Of a DNA stretch of 64,000 nt, positions 16,552 through 27,085 are shown piece after piece. Within the stretch, counting starts at the first letter, position 1. Each line of letters opens with the position of its first letter. A program made the position numbers and the translations under genes. The notes below the pieces were generated by a model that did not search any database, was not told the DNA's origin, and was given only the letters and a program-made list of their open reading frames with translations. Origin of the DNA: Acetobacter farinalis (GTDB lineage: Bacteria; Pseudomonadota; Alphaproteobacteria; Acetobacterales; Acetobacteraceae); NCBI RefSeq assembly GCF_011516935.1, contig NZ_WOTF01000005.1, positions 1-64,000 of the forward strand, written 5' to 3'.

Positions 16552-19500
16552 GATGATTTCTCCTTGGGCGCACGGCGCGCCAGCCGTTTTTCCAGCTCGT
16601 AATAATAGGTCGGGAGAACGAACAGGGTCAGCGCCGTGGCAATGCCCAGCCCACCGACCACCACAGTCGCCAGTCCGCGCTGGACATCGGTGCCGATGCC
16701 GGTTGCGAGGGCTGCCGGCAGCATGCCCACGCTGGCCACGGTGGCTGTCATCAGGACTGGCCGGAAGCGCTGGCTTGCGCCCTCCAGCACGGCTGTCCGC
16801 AGGGGTTCGCCCTCGGCGCGCAGGCGGTTGAAGTTCGAGACCATGATGATGCCGTTCTGGATCGCGACACCGAACAGGGCGATGAAGCCCACGGCGGTTG
16901 CGATATTCAGTGTCTCGCCACGCGCATGCAGCGCGACCAGTCCGCCGAGTGTTGCCATCGGCACCACGGCCAGCACCAGCACCGCCTGGCGCATGGCACC
17001 AAACTGGCAGAACAGCAGCACCAGCATGACGGCGAACATGATGCCAAGCGCCACGGTCAGGCGAGACTGGGCGCGCTGTGCCTGCTCGAACGTGCCCGCC
17101 CATTCCAGACTATAGGCGGAGGGGTCGAAATGGACCTGGGCCGCAATACGGGCCTGTGCATCGGCCAGATACTGGGAGAGTGGCCGCTGCCCGTTATCAA
17201 GGCGGATCGTGATCTGGCGCTGGTTGCGCTCATGAGAGATCGTGCCCTCACCAGTCTGGAGCGAGACATGGGCGACCACACCCAGCGGGATACGCGCGCC
17301 GGAGGGCGTTGTCAGCGGGAGTTGGCGGATAATGTCGAGATTGCTGTTGATCTCGCGCGGGATATGGACGGTCATATTATAGACGCGGTCTCCGGCATAA
17401 ACCGACGAGACGGGGGCATCCCCAATCATGTTCTGGACGACTGCCAGAATATCCGCGCCGGCCAGCCCGTAGCGTGCGGCCTCCTTGCGGTCCACCACCA
17501 CATCCAGTTCAGGCGTAGGGGGCTCCTGAAAAATCGAGGCGGCTGCCGTGCCGGGCACCTGACGCATGATCTCCACAATATGTGTGCCGATGCGCCGCAG
17601 CTCGTGAAAATCATCCCCATAGATACGCAGGACCAGTGGGGAATGCGCACCGCCGACGAGATCGTTCATGTTATCCGCAATCGGCTGGCTGATGCCGAAG
17701 CTGATGCCCGGGATCTGTGCCAGACGGGCGCGCAGACGGGCGACGAACTGGGCCTTGGTCTCGCCATGCGGCCATTTGTCATAGGGGCGCAAGCCAACCG
17801 GCGCTTCGATATGCGAGGGGGTCCACTGGTCCGTGCCTGAATCACTGCGGCCGAGCTGCGTGACGGCAAAGCTGGTTTCGGGGAAGGAGCGGATGGCCGT
17901 GCGGACTTCGTCGGCTATGGCACCAGCCCGCTCCAGTGAGAGGCCGGAGGGAAGCTGAACCTGAATCCACAGTGCGCCTTCATCAAGATCAGGCAGGAAC
18001 TCACGCCCCGCGCTGGCGCCCAGCCAGACTGTCAGGGCGAAAGCGGCAATGCCCGCGGCATAGGCCAGAAACGGCCGGTTGAGGCTGTAGGCCAGCATGC
18101 GGTGATAGGTCCGGTGCAGCCATTCCAGCGGCGCATTATGGAACAGGCGGTGCGGTTTGCGCAGCGCCAGAAACGCGAGCGACGGGACCAGCGTAATGGC
18201 GCAGAGCAGCGCCCCCAGCAGCGCGAAGCTGACGGTGAAGGCAATGGGCCGGAACAGTTTGCCCGATGCGCCATCAAAGGCGAACAGCGGGCCATAGGCG
18301 ATGATGATGATCAGGGTCGCGAAGAAGATCGCGCGTGCCATCGTATCGGTAATTTCAAGGATGTCCCCGGGGACCAGCGTCCTGTCAGGATGCCTCTCCC
18401 GCAGGCTCAGGATAGCTTCTGTCACCACGATCGCACCATCGACAATCACACCGAAATCGATCGCACCGAGCGAGAAGAGGTTGGCTGGCATGTGCAGGGC
18501 TGTCATCAGCACGAATAAGGTGGCCAGAGACAACGGAATGGTGACAGCGGCAACGATTGCGCTGCGGGGGCTCCCCAGAAACAGCACGAGAATGACGAAG
18601 ACCAGCCCCATGCCTTCCAGCACCGTGTGCGCCACCTTGTCGGTGGTTGCGTGGACCAGCTTGTCGCGGTCGATATAGGGCGTGATCCGTACACCCTGCC
18701 GCGCCAGACGCCTGTTCAGCAGATCCACCCGCTCATGAACGGCGGCCAGAACCTGCGAAGGGTTCTGGCCTGTGAGCGTGGCGACGATGCCTTCAATCGT
18801 ATCCGGATTGCCGTCCTTGCCCAGAATACCCTGCCGGACCTGATGCCCGAACTGCATCTGGCCCAGATCACGGATCAGCACCGGCCGGCCGTCATGCGTG
18901 GTCACGCCGATATCACCCATGTCAGCGAGGGTATGAACCATGTTGATCCCGCGCACGATATAGGACTGATCCCCGCGTGTGACGCGATCTCCGCTGACAT
19001 TGATATTGTTGTTCTTCAGCGCGTTCAGGACATCATTGATCCCGATATTGTACCGGTTCAGCGCATCCGGTTCGAGCACGAGCTGATATTCCTTGGTGAA
19101 GCCACCAAAATTGCTGACCGAGGCCACACCCGGGATCTGCATCAACGCGGGGATGACGACCCAGTTCTGGATGTCAGACAACTGCATCAGGTTCAGGCTG
19201 TCCGAGCGCAGCGTGTAGCGATAGATCTCGCCCGCAGGACCGGTGACAGGCCCGAGAGCCGGAGTGACATTGGGCGGCAGATTGGCCTGTGCAATCTGCT
19301 CGGTCACGCGCTGGCGGGCGAAATAGACGTCTGTCCCATCACGGAAGATCAGGGTGATCAGTGAGAGGCCGAACGTGCTGCTGGAGCGGCTGTCGATCAG
19401 GCCGGGAACACTGGCCAGTTGTCGCTCCAGCGGCGTGGTGATCTGCTGCTCAACTTCCGCGGCGGCCAGACCGCCCACCTGCGTTGTGATCATGACATTG

Positions 19501-19634
19501 ACAGAGCCGAGGTCCGGATAGGCCTCAACGGCAATATCCCGCCACGCCAGCGCGCCGAAACAGGCCAGCAGCGCCATGACCATGAAGACAATGCGGCGCT
19601 GGCGCAGGCACAGCCCGATAAATTTATTAATCAT
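16548..19634 (-). CDS. Heavy-metal efflux RND transporter (CusA/CzcA type)
   Basis: This 1028-residue inner-membrane pump belongs to the HME group of RND transporters, which export divalent or monovalent metal ions by proton antiport. It opens with an N-terminal membrane helix and DIAVEAYPDLGSVNVMITTQ, has GTDVYFARQRVTEQI, and carries the acidic proton-relay stretch GAIDFGVIVDGAIVVTEAIL in the middle helix. Twelve membrane spans and two large periplasmic loops fit the family. It overlaps the adaptor gene by 8 bases and the outer-membrane gene by 4. Which metal is exported cannot be told from motifs alone. Confidence 0.93.
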   Translation of the reverse strand: MINKFIGLCLRQRRIVFMVMALLACFGALAWRDIAVEAYPDLGSVNVMITTQVGGLAAAEVEQQITTPLERQLASVPGLIDSRSSSTFGLSLITLIFRDGTDVYFARQRVTEQIAQANLPPNVTPALGPVTGPAGEIYRYTLRSDSLNLMQLSDIQNWVVIPALMQIPGVASVSNFGGFTKEYQLVLEPDALNRYNIGINDVLNALKNNNINVSGDRVTRGDQSYIVRGINMVHTLADMGDIGVTTHDGRPVLIRDLGQMQFGHQVRQGILGKDGNPDTIEGIVATLTGQNPSQVLAAVHERVDLLNRRLARQGVRITPYIDRDKLVHATTDKVAHTVLEGMGLVFVILVLFLGSPRSAIVAAVTIPLSLATLFVLMTALHMPANLFSLGAIDFGVIVDGAIVVTEAILSLRERHPDRTLVPGDILEITDTMARAIFFATLIIIIAYGPLFAFDGASGKLFRPIAFTVSFALLGALLCAITLVPSLAFLALRKPHRLFHNAPLEWLHRTYHRMLAYSLNRPFLAYAAGIAAFALTVWLGASAGREFLPDLDEGALWIQVQLPSGLSLERAGAIADEVRTAIRSFPETSFAVTQLGRSDSGTDQWTPSHIEAPVGLRPYDKWPHGETKAQFVARLRARLAQIPGISFGISQPIADNMNDLVGGAHSPLVLRIYGDDFHELRRIGTHIVEIMRQVPGTAAASIFQEPPTPELDVVVDRKEAARYGLAGADILAVVQNMIGDAPVSSVYAGDRVYNMTVHIPREINSNLDIIRQLPLTTPSGARIPLGVVAHVSLQTGEGTISHERNQRQITIRLDNGQRPLSQYLADAQARIAAQVHFDPSAYSLEWAGTFEQAQRAQSRLTVALGIMFAVMLVLLFCQFGAMRQAVLVLAVVPMATLGGLVALHARGETLNIATAVGFIALFGVAIQNGIIMVSNFNRLRAEGEPLRTAVLEGASQRFRPVLMTATVASVGMLPAALATGIGTDVQRGLATVVVGGLGIATALTLFVLPTYYYELEKRLARRAPKEKSS

Positions 19635-20760
19635 CGTTCAACAGCACCGCACCTTGGGTCACGACCCGATCTCCTGCGGCCAGCCCGTTCAGGACGCGGC
19701 TGTTCGCGCCGTCGTCATAGACGATATCCACCGTTCTGCGGCGGAAGACGTGGGGGCGCACTTCCACGAACACTGTGGTCGCATCGTTGTTCATCAGGAT
19801 TGCTGTCTGCGGGATCGTGATTTCCGGCGGCTGCGGCACGGCGATGGCAACATGGGCATAGAGATGGGGCAGCAGTGTACCGTTCGGGTTCTGGACTTCG
19901 AAATGAACGGTGCGCCGCCGTGTATCCGCCTGCAGGGAGGGGCGCAGGCCGTCTATCGGGCCGCTCACCTGAAGACCGGGCAGAATGGGGAACGTGGCGC
20001 GGGCGGTCATGCCGGCCTGAACGAGGGGAGCCTGATCTTCCGCCAGATCGGCCGTGACCCAGACAGCGCGTGTGTCGAGCAGGGTCATCATGACGGCGGT
20101 CGGATCTGTGATGTTCATGCCCGCCGCAACCGAGAGGGTATCAATCACACCGTCGATCGGCGCGGTCAGGGTGACAAGGGAACTGGCGCGGGCATCGGCC
20201 TGCGCGCTATGGCCGAGTGCGGCAAGGCGGTCACGCGCACGGTCCAGTTCGGACTGCGCCTGTGCGTAAGCGGCACGGGCGCTTTCCAGATCCTTGACCG
20301 CACCGCCTCCCGCTCCGACGACATGGCGGGCGCGTTCATATTGATCTCGTGCGAGGGTGAAGGCGGTGCGGGCTTTTTCTTCGTCCGAACTGGCCTGCGC
20401 CATGTCGCCCGATGCGATCTGGGCCAGAAACTGCCCGCGTTTGACGCGGGTGCCGGGGGCTACGTCCAGACGGACGATATGGCCCGCCACGGGCGGCAGA
20501 ATTGAAATGGTGCGCGCGGGTTCGGCCGTGATTTCGCCCGGTGCATCGATCGTTTTCGGCTGCACCTCGACCTTGACGGTGTCTACGGTGAGACGCGCCA
20601 GAACCGGAGAGTCCGCATCCACACGGACATCGCCGCTCTGATCGTGGTGGATTGTCTGAGCCGTGGCTGAACCGATCCCGCCTGCGGTAAGGCAGCCAAG
20701 CGTCAGAAGAGCGGGGAGAGACGGTCGTGGGGCCGGCTTGCGGCGTTTGCAGCGCGTCAT
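19627..20760 (-). CDS. RND efflux periplasmic adaptor (CusB/CzcB type)
   Basis: The 377-residue membrane-fusion protein has a signal peptide (to about residue 35), then barrel-sandwich and lipoyl halves (SILPPVAGHIVRLDVAPGTR and VTLTAPIDGVIDTLSVAAGM) around a helical hairpin, and a beta-barrel domain. It bridges the RND pump and the outer-membrane channel. The start at 20760 has an ATGA overlap with a small upstream frame. It is first of the three clear pump genes, in the order adaptor, pump, channel. Confidence 0.92.
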   Translation of the reverse strand: MTRCKRRKPAPRPSLPALLTLGCLTAGGIGSATAQTIHHDQSGDVRVDADSPVLARLTVDTVKVEVQPKTIDAPGEITAEPARTISILPPVAGHIVRLDVAPGTRVKRGQFLAQIASGDMAQASSDEEKARTAFTLARDQYERARHVVGAGGGAVKDLESARAAYAQAQSELDRARDRLAALGHSAQADARASSLVTLTAPIDGVIDTLSVAAGMNITDPTAVMMTLLDTRAVWVTADLAEDQAPLVQAGMTARATFPILPGLQVSGPIDGLRPSLQADTRRRTVHFEVQNPNGTLLPHLYAHVAIAVPQPPEITIPQTAILMNNDATTVFVEVRPHVFRRRTVDIVYDDGANSRVLNGLAAGDRVVTQGAVLLNDD

Positions 20761-21074
20761 GCGGAATATCCGGAGTGGGTGGAAACAGGCGCTGCGGATA
20801 CGTGTGCGCGGCGCGCTACAGTTGCGCACATGGCGGAAACAGTCCTGCAGGCAGCAGATACCCCGGAAACGCGGTGCCTTGAGCCTCCCCCCTGTTCCGG
20901 ATGAAAGCGAGGGGAGAGAGGCAGGCGAGAGGGAATGATGGCAGGCCGAAACAGGCCTGCTGCCAGAGCCGGAGTGACCGTGAGAGAAGAGGCGAGGTGT
21001 GCCGCCCAATGCAGAAGGATCATGCCGGGGTCATAGGGCGGTGTGCCCACGGCATTGGAAGCGGCTTTGGTCAT
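20757..21074 (-). CDS. Small protein coupled to the efflux adaptor gene, function unknown
   Basis: A 105-residue frame starts at ATG 21074 behind a GAGGA ribosome site and ends with TGA overlapping the adaptor start (ATGA). The N-terminal half is hydrophobic (MILLHWAAHLASSLTVTPAL), perhaps a signal or membrane helix. The rest is basic and rich in His, Ser and Cys. I do not recognise a family. It may be real because of the coupling, or a leader frame. It lies between the AraC gene and the pump genes on the same strand. Confidence 0.4.
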   Translation of the reverse strand: MTKAASNAVGTPPYDPGMILLHWAAHLASSLTVTPALAAGLFRPAIIPSRLPLSPRFHPEQGGGSRHRVSGVSAACRTVSAMCATVARRAHVSAAPVSTHSGYSA

Positions 21075-21158
21075 ACTCGTCCTCATCAAGATCGACAGCG
21101 CTTAGCATGTTTTTCTGACGAGAGCCTGAACGAAATGGAGAGCTTTGAGGAGGGAGCC

Positions 21159-22082
21159 TTAAATTCTTTCCATGTCTTCTGTGGCGGCCTGCACAAGGAG
21201 CAGGGAGCCCCGCCGCAATCGTGCTGCATCGTGGGCCGGAGGGGCTCCGAACATCCGCCGGTAATCACGGCTGAACTGGGAGGGACTGTCATACCCCACC
21301 GCGAAACCGGCTTCCGCCGCATCGCGTCCGTCCGCCACCAGCCGGCGTCGTGCTTCCTGTAAGCGGATGCAGGTCCGGTACTGCATCGGGCTCATCAGCG
21401 CCACCGCCTTGAAATGCCGGAAGAGAGAGGGTGCGCTCATGCCGGCAAGGCGCGCCAGAGCATCAATCCCGAAATCCTCTGCATAATGCGCACGCATCCA
21501 GGCCATGACGCGGGCAATCCGGGTCATGTGGCTATCCGCCACCGCAATGGCCCGAAGCCGGGCGCCGAGAGGCCCTGTCAGCAGGCGATAATAGATTTCC
21601 TGCCGGACCAGAGGGGCGAGAACGGGAATATCACCGGGTGTATCCAGCAGCGCGACAAGGCGGCGTACGGAATCCAGCAGTGCCTCGTCCAGAGCGGCAA
21701 CGGCAAGGCCGGCTTCCTGCTCTACCCGAGTGTCCCTGTTCATGGGGAGGGACAGGAGCAACTCGGCCAGAACCGCTTGGTCAAAATCGATGCTGAGCGC
21801 CAGATAGGGCCGATCCGGGGCGGCTTCGATCACGGCGCTGCTTACAGGCAGATCAACTGTTGTGAGCAGATAGTGGCTGTCATCATAGATGAAGCTGTGA
21901 CGCCCCAGCTCGACCCGCTTTCTGCCCTGAACAACCAGATAGAGCCGCGAGCGATAGAGGCAGTTGAGCGGCACCGACCGACTTTCGGAACGGAACAGCG
22001 TGAGGCCGGGTACGGCTGTTGGTGCACGTCTCCCGGCCGCATGGCGTCCGATAAGATCACGCAGGGACTTGATGGCAGACAT
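21159..22082 (-). CDS. AraC-family regulator (AraC_N/YqhC type)
   Basis: The 307-residue protein has the AraC_N sensor domain (about residues 20-180, with LYLVVQGRKRVELGRHSFIY and VDLPVSSAVIEA) and a C-terminal HTH pair (about 200-300, with GMSAPSLFRHFKAVALMSPM and GYDSPSQFSRDYRRMFG). YqhC, the known member, activates an adjacent aldehyde reductase. Here an aldo/keto reductase lies divergently 180 bases away, so the same logic is likely. GGAGG before the ATG at 22082 sets the start. The efflux operon lies downstream on the same strand. Confidence 0.9.
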   Translation of the reverse strand: MSAIKSLRDLIGRHAAGRRAPTAVPGLTLFRSESRSVPLNCLYRSRLYLVVQGRKRVELGRHSFIYDDSHYLLTTVDLPVSSAVIEAAPDRPYLALSIDFDQAVLAELLLSLPMNRDTRVEQEAGLAVAALDEALLDSVRRLVALLDTPGDIPVLAPLVRQEIYYRLLTGPLGARLRAIAVADSHMTRIARVMAWMRAHYAEDFGIDALARLAGMSAPSLFRHFKAVALMSPMQYRTCIRLQEARRRLVADGRDAAEAGFAVGYDSPSQFSRDYRRMFGAPPAHDAARLRRGSLLLVQAATEDMERI

Positions 22083-22261
22083 CGGGAAACCTCCATCGTC
22101 AGGCTGCCTGCAGGGAGCGGGATGCGCAAGGGAGCGTGCCTGTTTCTGAGAGTATCGGGCAAGAATGCGAGGGGATTTTCCTACCGCACAGAGCACGCCA
22201 GAGGCCACCATGAGGTCCTGCCGCGTTATGCGGCTCGTCTCTGTCGTGAGGGTTTCGTTTC

Positions 22262-23317
22262 ATGAAATATAATCCGCTTGGCCGCACCGGTCTTCAGGTT
22301 TCCGAACTCTGCCTTGGTACCATGACCTTTGGAGGGCAGGGGCCTGTCTGGGGGCAGGTTGGCGGGCTGGTTCAGGCTGAGGCCGATGCTCTTGTCCGCA
22401 GCGCACTGGAGGCCGGGATCAACTTTATTGATACGGCGAATGTCTACTCTTACGGGCTTTCAGAGCAGATGACCGGGCAGGCCCTGCGTAATCTCGGCGT
22501 GGCGCGTGACGATGTTGTGGTCGCCACCAAGGTGCTTGCGCCAATGGGTGATGGGCCGAACGCACGCGGTGCCTCTCGATCGCATATCATTGCGCAATGC
22601 CATGCCAGCCTGAAGCGGCTTCAGCTTGACCATATCGATCTCTACCAGATTCATGGAGTTGATCCGTTTACCCCGATCGAGGAAACCATGGACGCGCTGG
22701 ATACGCTGGTTCGGGCCGGGGATGTCCGGTATATCGGTGTCTCCAACTGGGCGGCGTGGCAGATCAGCAAGGCGCTGGGTATTGCCGAGCGCAAGAACCT
22801 GGCAAAGATCCGTTCACTGCAAGCCTATTACACCATCGCCGGGCGTGATCTTGAGCGCGAGATCGTCCCGATGCTGGATGAGGAACAGGTTGGACTGATG
22901 GTCTGGAGCCCGCTGGCAGGTGGTTTGTTGTCGGGCAAATATCACCGTGATGGCACGTCCATCTCCGGTGATGGACGCCGCGCCAGCTTCGATTTCCCTC
23001 CGGTCGATCGTGATCGGGCCTTCGCCGTTATCGATGCCATGCGCCCGATTGCCGACGCGCACGGGCGGAGCGTGGCCCAAATCGCCATCGCATGGCTGCT
23101 GCACCGCAAGGTGGTGACCAGCGTGATTGTCGGCGCGAAAAGACCCAAGCAGTTGCAGGACAATATCGGGGCGACCACTGTGACACTCTCGCCGGAGGAT
23201 CTGGCCACACTGGAGGCTGTGAGCGCCCTGTCGCCGGAATATCCGGGCTGGATGATCACGCGGCAAAGCCGCTACCGCTTCGGTGGGTACCCTGAAGAGG
23301 TGGCAAAAACAGAGTAA
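22262..23317 (+). CDS. Aldo/keto reductase
   Basis: The 351-residue protein is a TIM-barrel NADPH-dependent aldo/keto reductase. The family tetrad can be placed: Asp in FIDTANVYSYG with its Tyr, Lys in VATKVL, His in LYQIHGVD. GSNW-like VGSN is replaced by IGVSNWAAWQ, and the cofactor tail SVIVGAKRPKQLQDN is present. It probably reduces reactive aldehydes, given its divergent YqhC-type regulator. No signal peptide is visible. Confidence 0.9.
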   Translation: MKYNPLGRTGLQVSELCLGTMTFGGQGPVWGQVGGLVQAEADALVRSALEAGINFIDTANVYSYGLSEQMTGQALRNLGVARDDVVVATKVLAPMGDGPNARGASRSHIIAQCHASLKRLQLDHIDLYQIHGVDPFTPIEETMDALDTLVRAGDVRYIGVSNWAAWQISKALGIAERKNLAKIRSLQAYYTIAGRDLEREIVPMLDEEQVGLMVWSPLAGGLLSGKYHRDGTSISGDGRRASFDFPPVDRDRAFAVIDAMRPIADAHGRSVAQIAIAWLLHRKVVTSVIVGAKRPKQLQDNIGATTVTLSPEDLATLEAVSALSPEYPGWMITRQSRYRFGGYPEEVAKTE

Positions 23318-23408
23318 ATGCGTATAAGTTGGCATGGCCGGGCAGGTCAGCATGACAGGGCTGCCACCAAACCGTGATGCGTCCGGTCACAAGGGGAGGG
23401 GGGCTGTG

Positions 23409-23483
23409 TCACGCGCTCGTCGGCGTGGATTTTTGCAGACTGCACGACAGGCCTTCGACAATGAGTGTCAGGCCTGCCTCAAA
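23409..23483 (-). pseudogene. C-terminal remnant of a TetR-family regulator
   Basis: On the minus strand the 24 codons before the stop at 23409 read FEAGLTLIVEGLSCSLQ, the characteristic end of a TetR ligand domain. The frame is interrupted at 23484 by the IS3 element. On the far side (about 27045-27018) the minus strand reads PAGLPYKFD, which fits the residues just before. Nothing further upstream belongs to the gene, so most of it was lost. Confidence 0.6.
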
Positions 23484-23509
23484 TGAATTGCCCCGGGTTT
23501 TGTGGAGAC
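23484..23509 (+). repeat. Left terminal inverted repeat of the IS3 element
   Basis: The 26 bases starting TGAATTGCCCCGGG are the exact reverse complement of 26992-27017. Confidence 0.9.
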
Positions 23510-23537
23510 AGAACGACCCGAGAGGTAAGAAGAATTC

Positions 23538-23858
23538 ATGAACAACAAATCGAAGCGTTTTCCACCTGAATTTCGTGACCGTGCAGCCCGTATGGTTCTG
23601 GAGGAAGAGAAGAACCATCCATCACGCTGGTCCGCAGTGATGATGATCGCGCCAAAGCTGGATATTTCATCCTGACACGCTGTCAAAACGGACCCGTCTG
23701 CATGAACGGGCCAATGCGCCTGCGGTGAGTGAGTTGCCTGATCGGGAGAAGATCAGGCAACTGGAACGAGAGAACCGCGAACTGCGGCAAGCCAATGAAA
23801 TCCTGCGCAAGGCGTCGGCATATTTTGCGGAAGGAGAACTTGCCCGCCGCTTCAGGCC

Positions 23859-23862
<4 letters not shown>
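23538..23862 (+). pseudogene. IS3 OrfA, frameshifted
   Basis: The ATG at 23538 begins an IS3 OrfA (RFPPEFRDRAARMVLEEEKN), but the frame stops near 23673 after about 45 codons. The coiled-coil half continues in another frame (REKIRQLERENRELRQANEI) to the TGA at 23860-23862. The helix-turn-helix middle is shortened and shifted. The end overlaps the OrfB start by 4 bases. Confidence 0.8.
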
Positions 23863-24368
<506 letters not shown>

Positions 24369-24906
24369 TGAGCCCAAGCGGCGGTGACCTGCTGTCAACT
24401 GGCAGGGTGACGTAGCCCGCAGGTAAAGGGGATTGAGGCGAAACCGTTACGCCGAGATGGTCCCCGAGGCTGAAGCGTTGGAAGGTTGAGGAATACGAAC
24501 CGGTTAACCCGCATCCGAGGGCTGAAATGTCGCCTCCGCCTACACGGTTTAACAGGCGGAATACTGATGACGCTGCTGGAGATGTAAGTCAGCGGGGTCC
24601 GAATGCAGGCATACACGTACGGTGTCTGCTGGGAGCCGTGGGGAGAACACAGCCAGACCACGGCATCGGTATCGACTTGCGGAACGCAAGGAAAAGGACT
24701 GCGACCGGCAGCCTCCCCAACGCGCTGATGTCCAGCATACGAACGAGGGAAGGCTTGATGGAATGCCAAGGGAGTTGACCCTGATGTCCATCATGCTGGC
24801 GGAGTTCCCGTAGTAGTCCGCGGCAGGGAAAGCCTGCCACATGGCGAAGGGGAACAGTTCAGACTGCTTGAAGTGCAAACTAACTGACCTAATGAGGTGA
24901 AGACCT

Positions 24907-26433
24907 TTGATAATCAGGGAAATGCAGCACAAGCTTGCAACATGGGCCGCAGCGGACCCGAACCGTCGGTTCGACCGCCTGTTGCGGCTCATGGCCAGCC
25001 GGGAGTGGCTTGCCGAAGCGGCCCGGATCGTATTGGCGTCGAGCGGCGCCCATACACCGGGCATAGACGGAATAGACAAGTGCCGCATGCAGAACACGCT
25101 GGATCAACATCTGGCAAACCTGCGTGTGGACCTGCTGAACGGCACATATTGCCCGAAGCCGGTCAGGCGCATCTATATCCCGAAAGCGAACGGTAAGCAG
25201 CGCCCGTTGGGTATTCCGACCTTGACAGACCGCATTGTCCAACGCGCTATGCTGATGGTCATGGACCCAATATGGGAAAGCGATTTCCATCGTCTGTCCT
25301 ACGGGTTCAGACCGGAACGCAGCGTGCATCATGCTGTCCGGACCGTGAAATTGCAGCTTCAGGATGGCAGTGACACGAGGGGACGCTGGGTCATCGAAGG
25401 TGATCTTGCGAGCTACTTCGACACTGTCCATCACAGGCTGCTTCTTCGCAGCACCCGGCGGCGGATAATGGACGATCGGTTCATTGATCTGCTCTGGCGT
25501 ATCCTTAAGGCAGGCCACATCGAGCGTGGTCTGTTCGTGGCGGCCAGCGAGGGTGTTCCGCAAGGTGGCGTTCTGTCGCCACTTCTGTCCAATATCATGC
25601 TCCATGAGTTTGATACATGGCTTGAGACGAAATACCTGAGCCACAAAGCGCGAAAGGACCGTTGGGCCTGGAATTTTGGCATACAGCAGCAACGGCCCAT
25701 CACGGTTCGTGAGAACCGGCAGTGGAAACCCGCTGTTGCCTATTGTCGCTATGCCGATGATTTTGTCGTTATCGTCAAAGGGACAAAGGCACATGCCGAG
25801 ACCATCCGTGAGGAATGCCGGGATTTTCTGGAAAACCGTCTGAAACTGAAGATGAATATGGAGAAATCCCATATCACCCATGTTGACGACGGTTTTGTCT
25901 TTCTGGGAAATCGGATCATTCGGAAACGGGGATCACGCGGGCGTATGTCCGTGGTCACGACAATACCCAAGGAGAAAGCCAAGGCCTTTGTTCACGGACT
26001 GACCGAGGCACTCACTGGACATCACGATATCAATGCGGTTGACATGGTTGCCTCCCTGAACCGTCGCTTGGCAGGATGGGCGGCATTCTACCGGTTCACG
26101 GACTTCACAGCGCGCACATTCCGGCGCATCGACACTGTCGTGTTCTGGAAACTGGCGCACTGGCTGGCGCAGAAATATCGTTCCCGTATCAGGCCTCTGA
26201 TGCGAAAATGGTATCGCGTGCCGGAGATGAGCCAGTCCAAGACTTGGCTGGTCTATGGACGAAGCGAACAAGGCAATCCTGTCGGAAAGGCGCTGCGACG
26301 GCTCGTCGCGAGCCCGAAAGCACAATTCCGGTGGCGGAACCCCGAGCAAAACCCCTATATCTTCAGGGACGAAGCACGGAGCACGGTCACCTCCCGTTAT
26401 CATGATGTGGCAATGGCTTTAAGCCGAGCCTGA
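24907..26433 (+). CDS. ltrA: Group II intron reverse transcriptase/maturase
   Basis: The 508-residue protein has reverse transcriptase blocks in order: KPVRRIYIPKANGKQRPLGI, RLSYGFRPERSVHHAV, GDLASYFDTVHH, GVPQGGVLSPLLSNI and the catalytic YADD at residues 282-285. A maturase X domain follows. No HNH endonuclease is visible at the C-terminus, so mobility would rely on an En-minus pathway. It splices its own intron and copies it into DNA targets. The TTG at 24907 has GAGGTG at good spacing. The ATG at 24922 is an alternative. Confidence 0.92.
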   Translation: MIIREMQHKLATWAAADPNRRFDRLLRLMASREWLAEAARIVLASSGAHTPGIDGIDKCRMQNTLDQHLANLRVDLLNGTYCPKPVRRIYIPKANGKQRPLGIPTLTDRIVQRAMLMVMDPIWESDFHRLSYGFRPERSVHHAVRTVKLQLQDGSDTRGRWVIEGDLASYFDTVHHRLLLRSTRRRIMDDRFIDLLWRILKAGHIERGLFVAASEGVPQGGVLSPLLSNIMLHEFDTWLETKYLSHKARKDRWAWNFGIQQQRPITVRENRQWKPAVAYCRYADDFVVIVKGTKAHAETIREECRDFLENRLKLKMNMEKSHITHVDDGFVFLGNRIIRKRGSRGRMSVVTTIPKEKAKAFVHGLTEALTGHHDINAVDMVASLNRRLAGWAAFYRFTDFTARTFRRIDTVVFWKLAHWLAQKYRSRIRPLMRKWYRVPEMSQSKTWLVYGRSEQGNPVGKALRRLVASPKAQFRWRNPEQNPYIFRDEARSTVTSRYHDVAMALSRA

Positions 26434-26438
26434 ACGGA

Positions 26439-26472
26439 GAGCCGTATGCGCTGAAAGGCGCACGTACGGTTC
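26439..26472 (+). ncRNA. Group II intron domain V
   Basis: The 34 bases beginning GAGCCGTATGCG and ending CGTACGGTTC fold into the universal domain V hairpin with a GAAA-type tetraloop. Domain VI follows at about 26473-26507 (GGGGAAGCGC paired with GCGCTTCC) with a candidate bulged branch-point A near its 3' side. Confidence 0.9.
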
Positions 26473-26507
26473 GGAGAGGGGAAGCGCATATGCGCTTCCT
26501 ACTCTAC

Positions 26508-26986
26508 TTTCCATCTGGCAGGGCTTTGTTTATATGGCCTTTATCATTGATGTATTCGCGCGGGTTATTGTGGGCTGGCGTGTCTCCTCAACGGCCCATA
26601 CCGACTTCGTGCTGGATGCCCTCGATCAAACTCTGTGCCAGAGGCGGCCTGAGGGAAAAGTGACCCACCATTCTGACCGCGGCTGTCAATATGTGTCCAT
26701 TCGCTACACGCAAAGACTGGCTGAAGCGGGTCTCGTTGCTTCTGTCGGAAGCGTTGGGGATTCCTATGATAACGCCCTGGCGGAGACCATTAACGGGCTT
26801 TACAAAACCGAACTCATCTATCGGCAAGGACCATGGAAAAACAGGGAAGCTGTTGAGCTGGCAACACTTAAACGGGTCAATCATCGACAGATCCTGTCCT
26901 CCATTGGAAACATCCCCCCAGCAGAAGCTGAGGCTCGCTTTTATGCACAACAGAAATCACGTGCATTAGCCGCTTGGTTCAGATAA
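26508..26986 (+). pseudogene. IS3 OrfB, 3' exon
   Basis: This is the rest of the OrfB integrase core after the intron, with VTHHSDRGCQYVSIRYT (second Asp) and GDSYDNALAETINGLYK (catalytic Glu). It ends at TAA 26984-26986. This part is well kept but cannot be made from the damaged 5' part. Confidence 0.85.
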
Positions 26987-26991
26987 AGAAC

Positions 26992-27017
26992 GTCTCCACA
27001 AAACCCGGGGCAATTCA
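26992..27017 (-). repeat. Right terminal inverted repeat of the IS3 element
   Basis: It is the perfect reverse complement of 23484-23509. Confidence 0.9.
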
Positions 27018-27085
27018 GTCGAACTTGTAGGGCAACCCTGCCGGCTATTCTGAAATCTCCTGTGGAACAAAGGTCTGCATCCATC

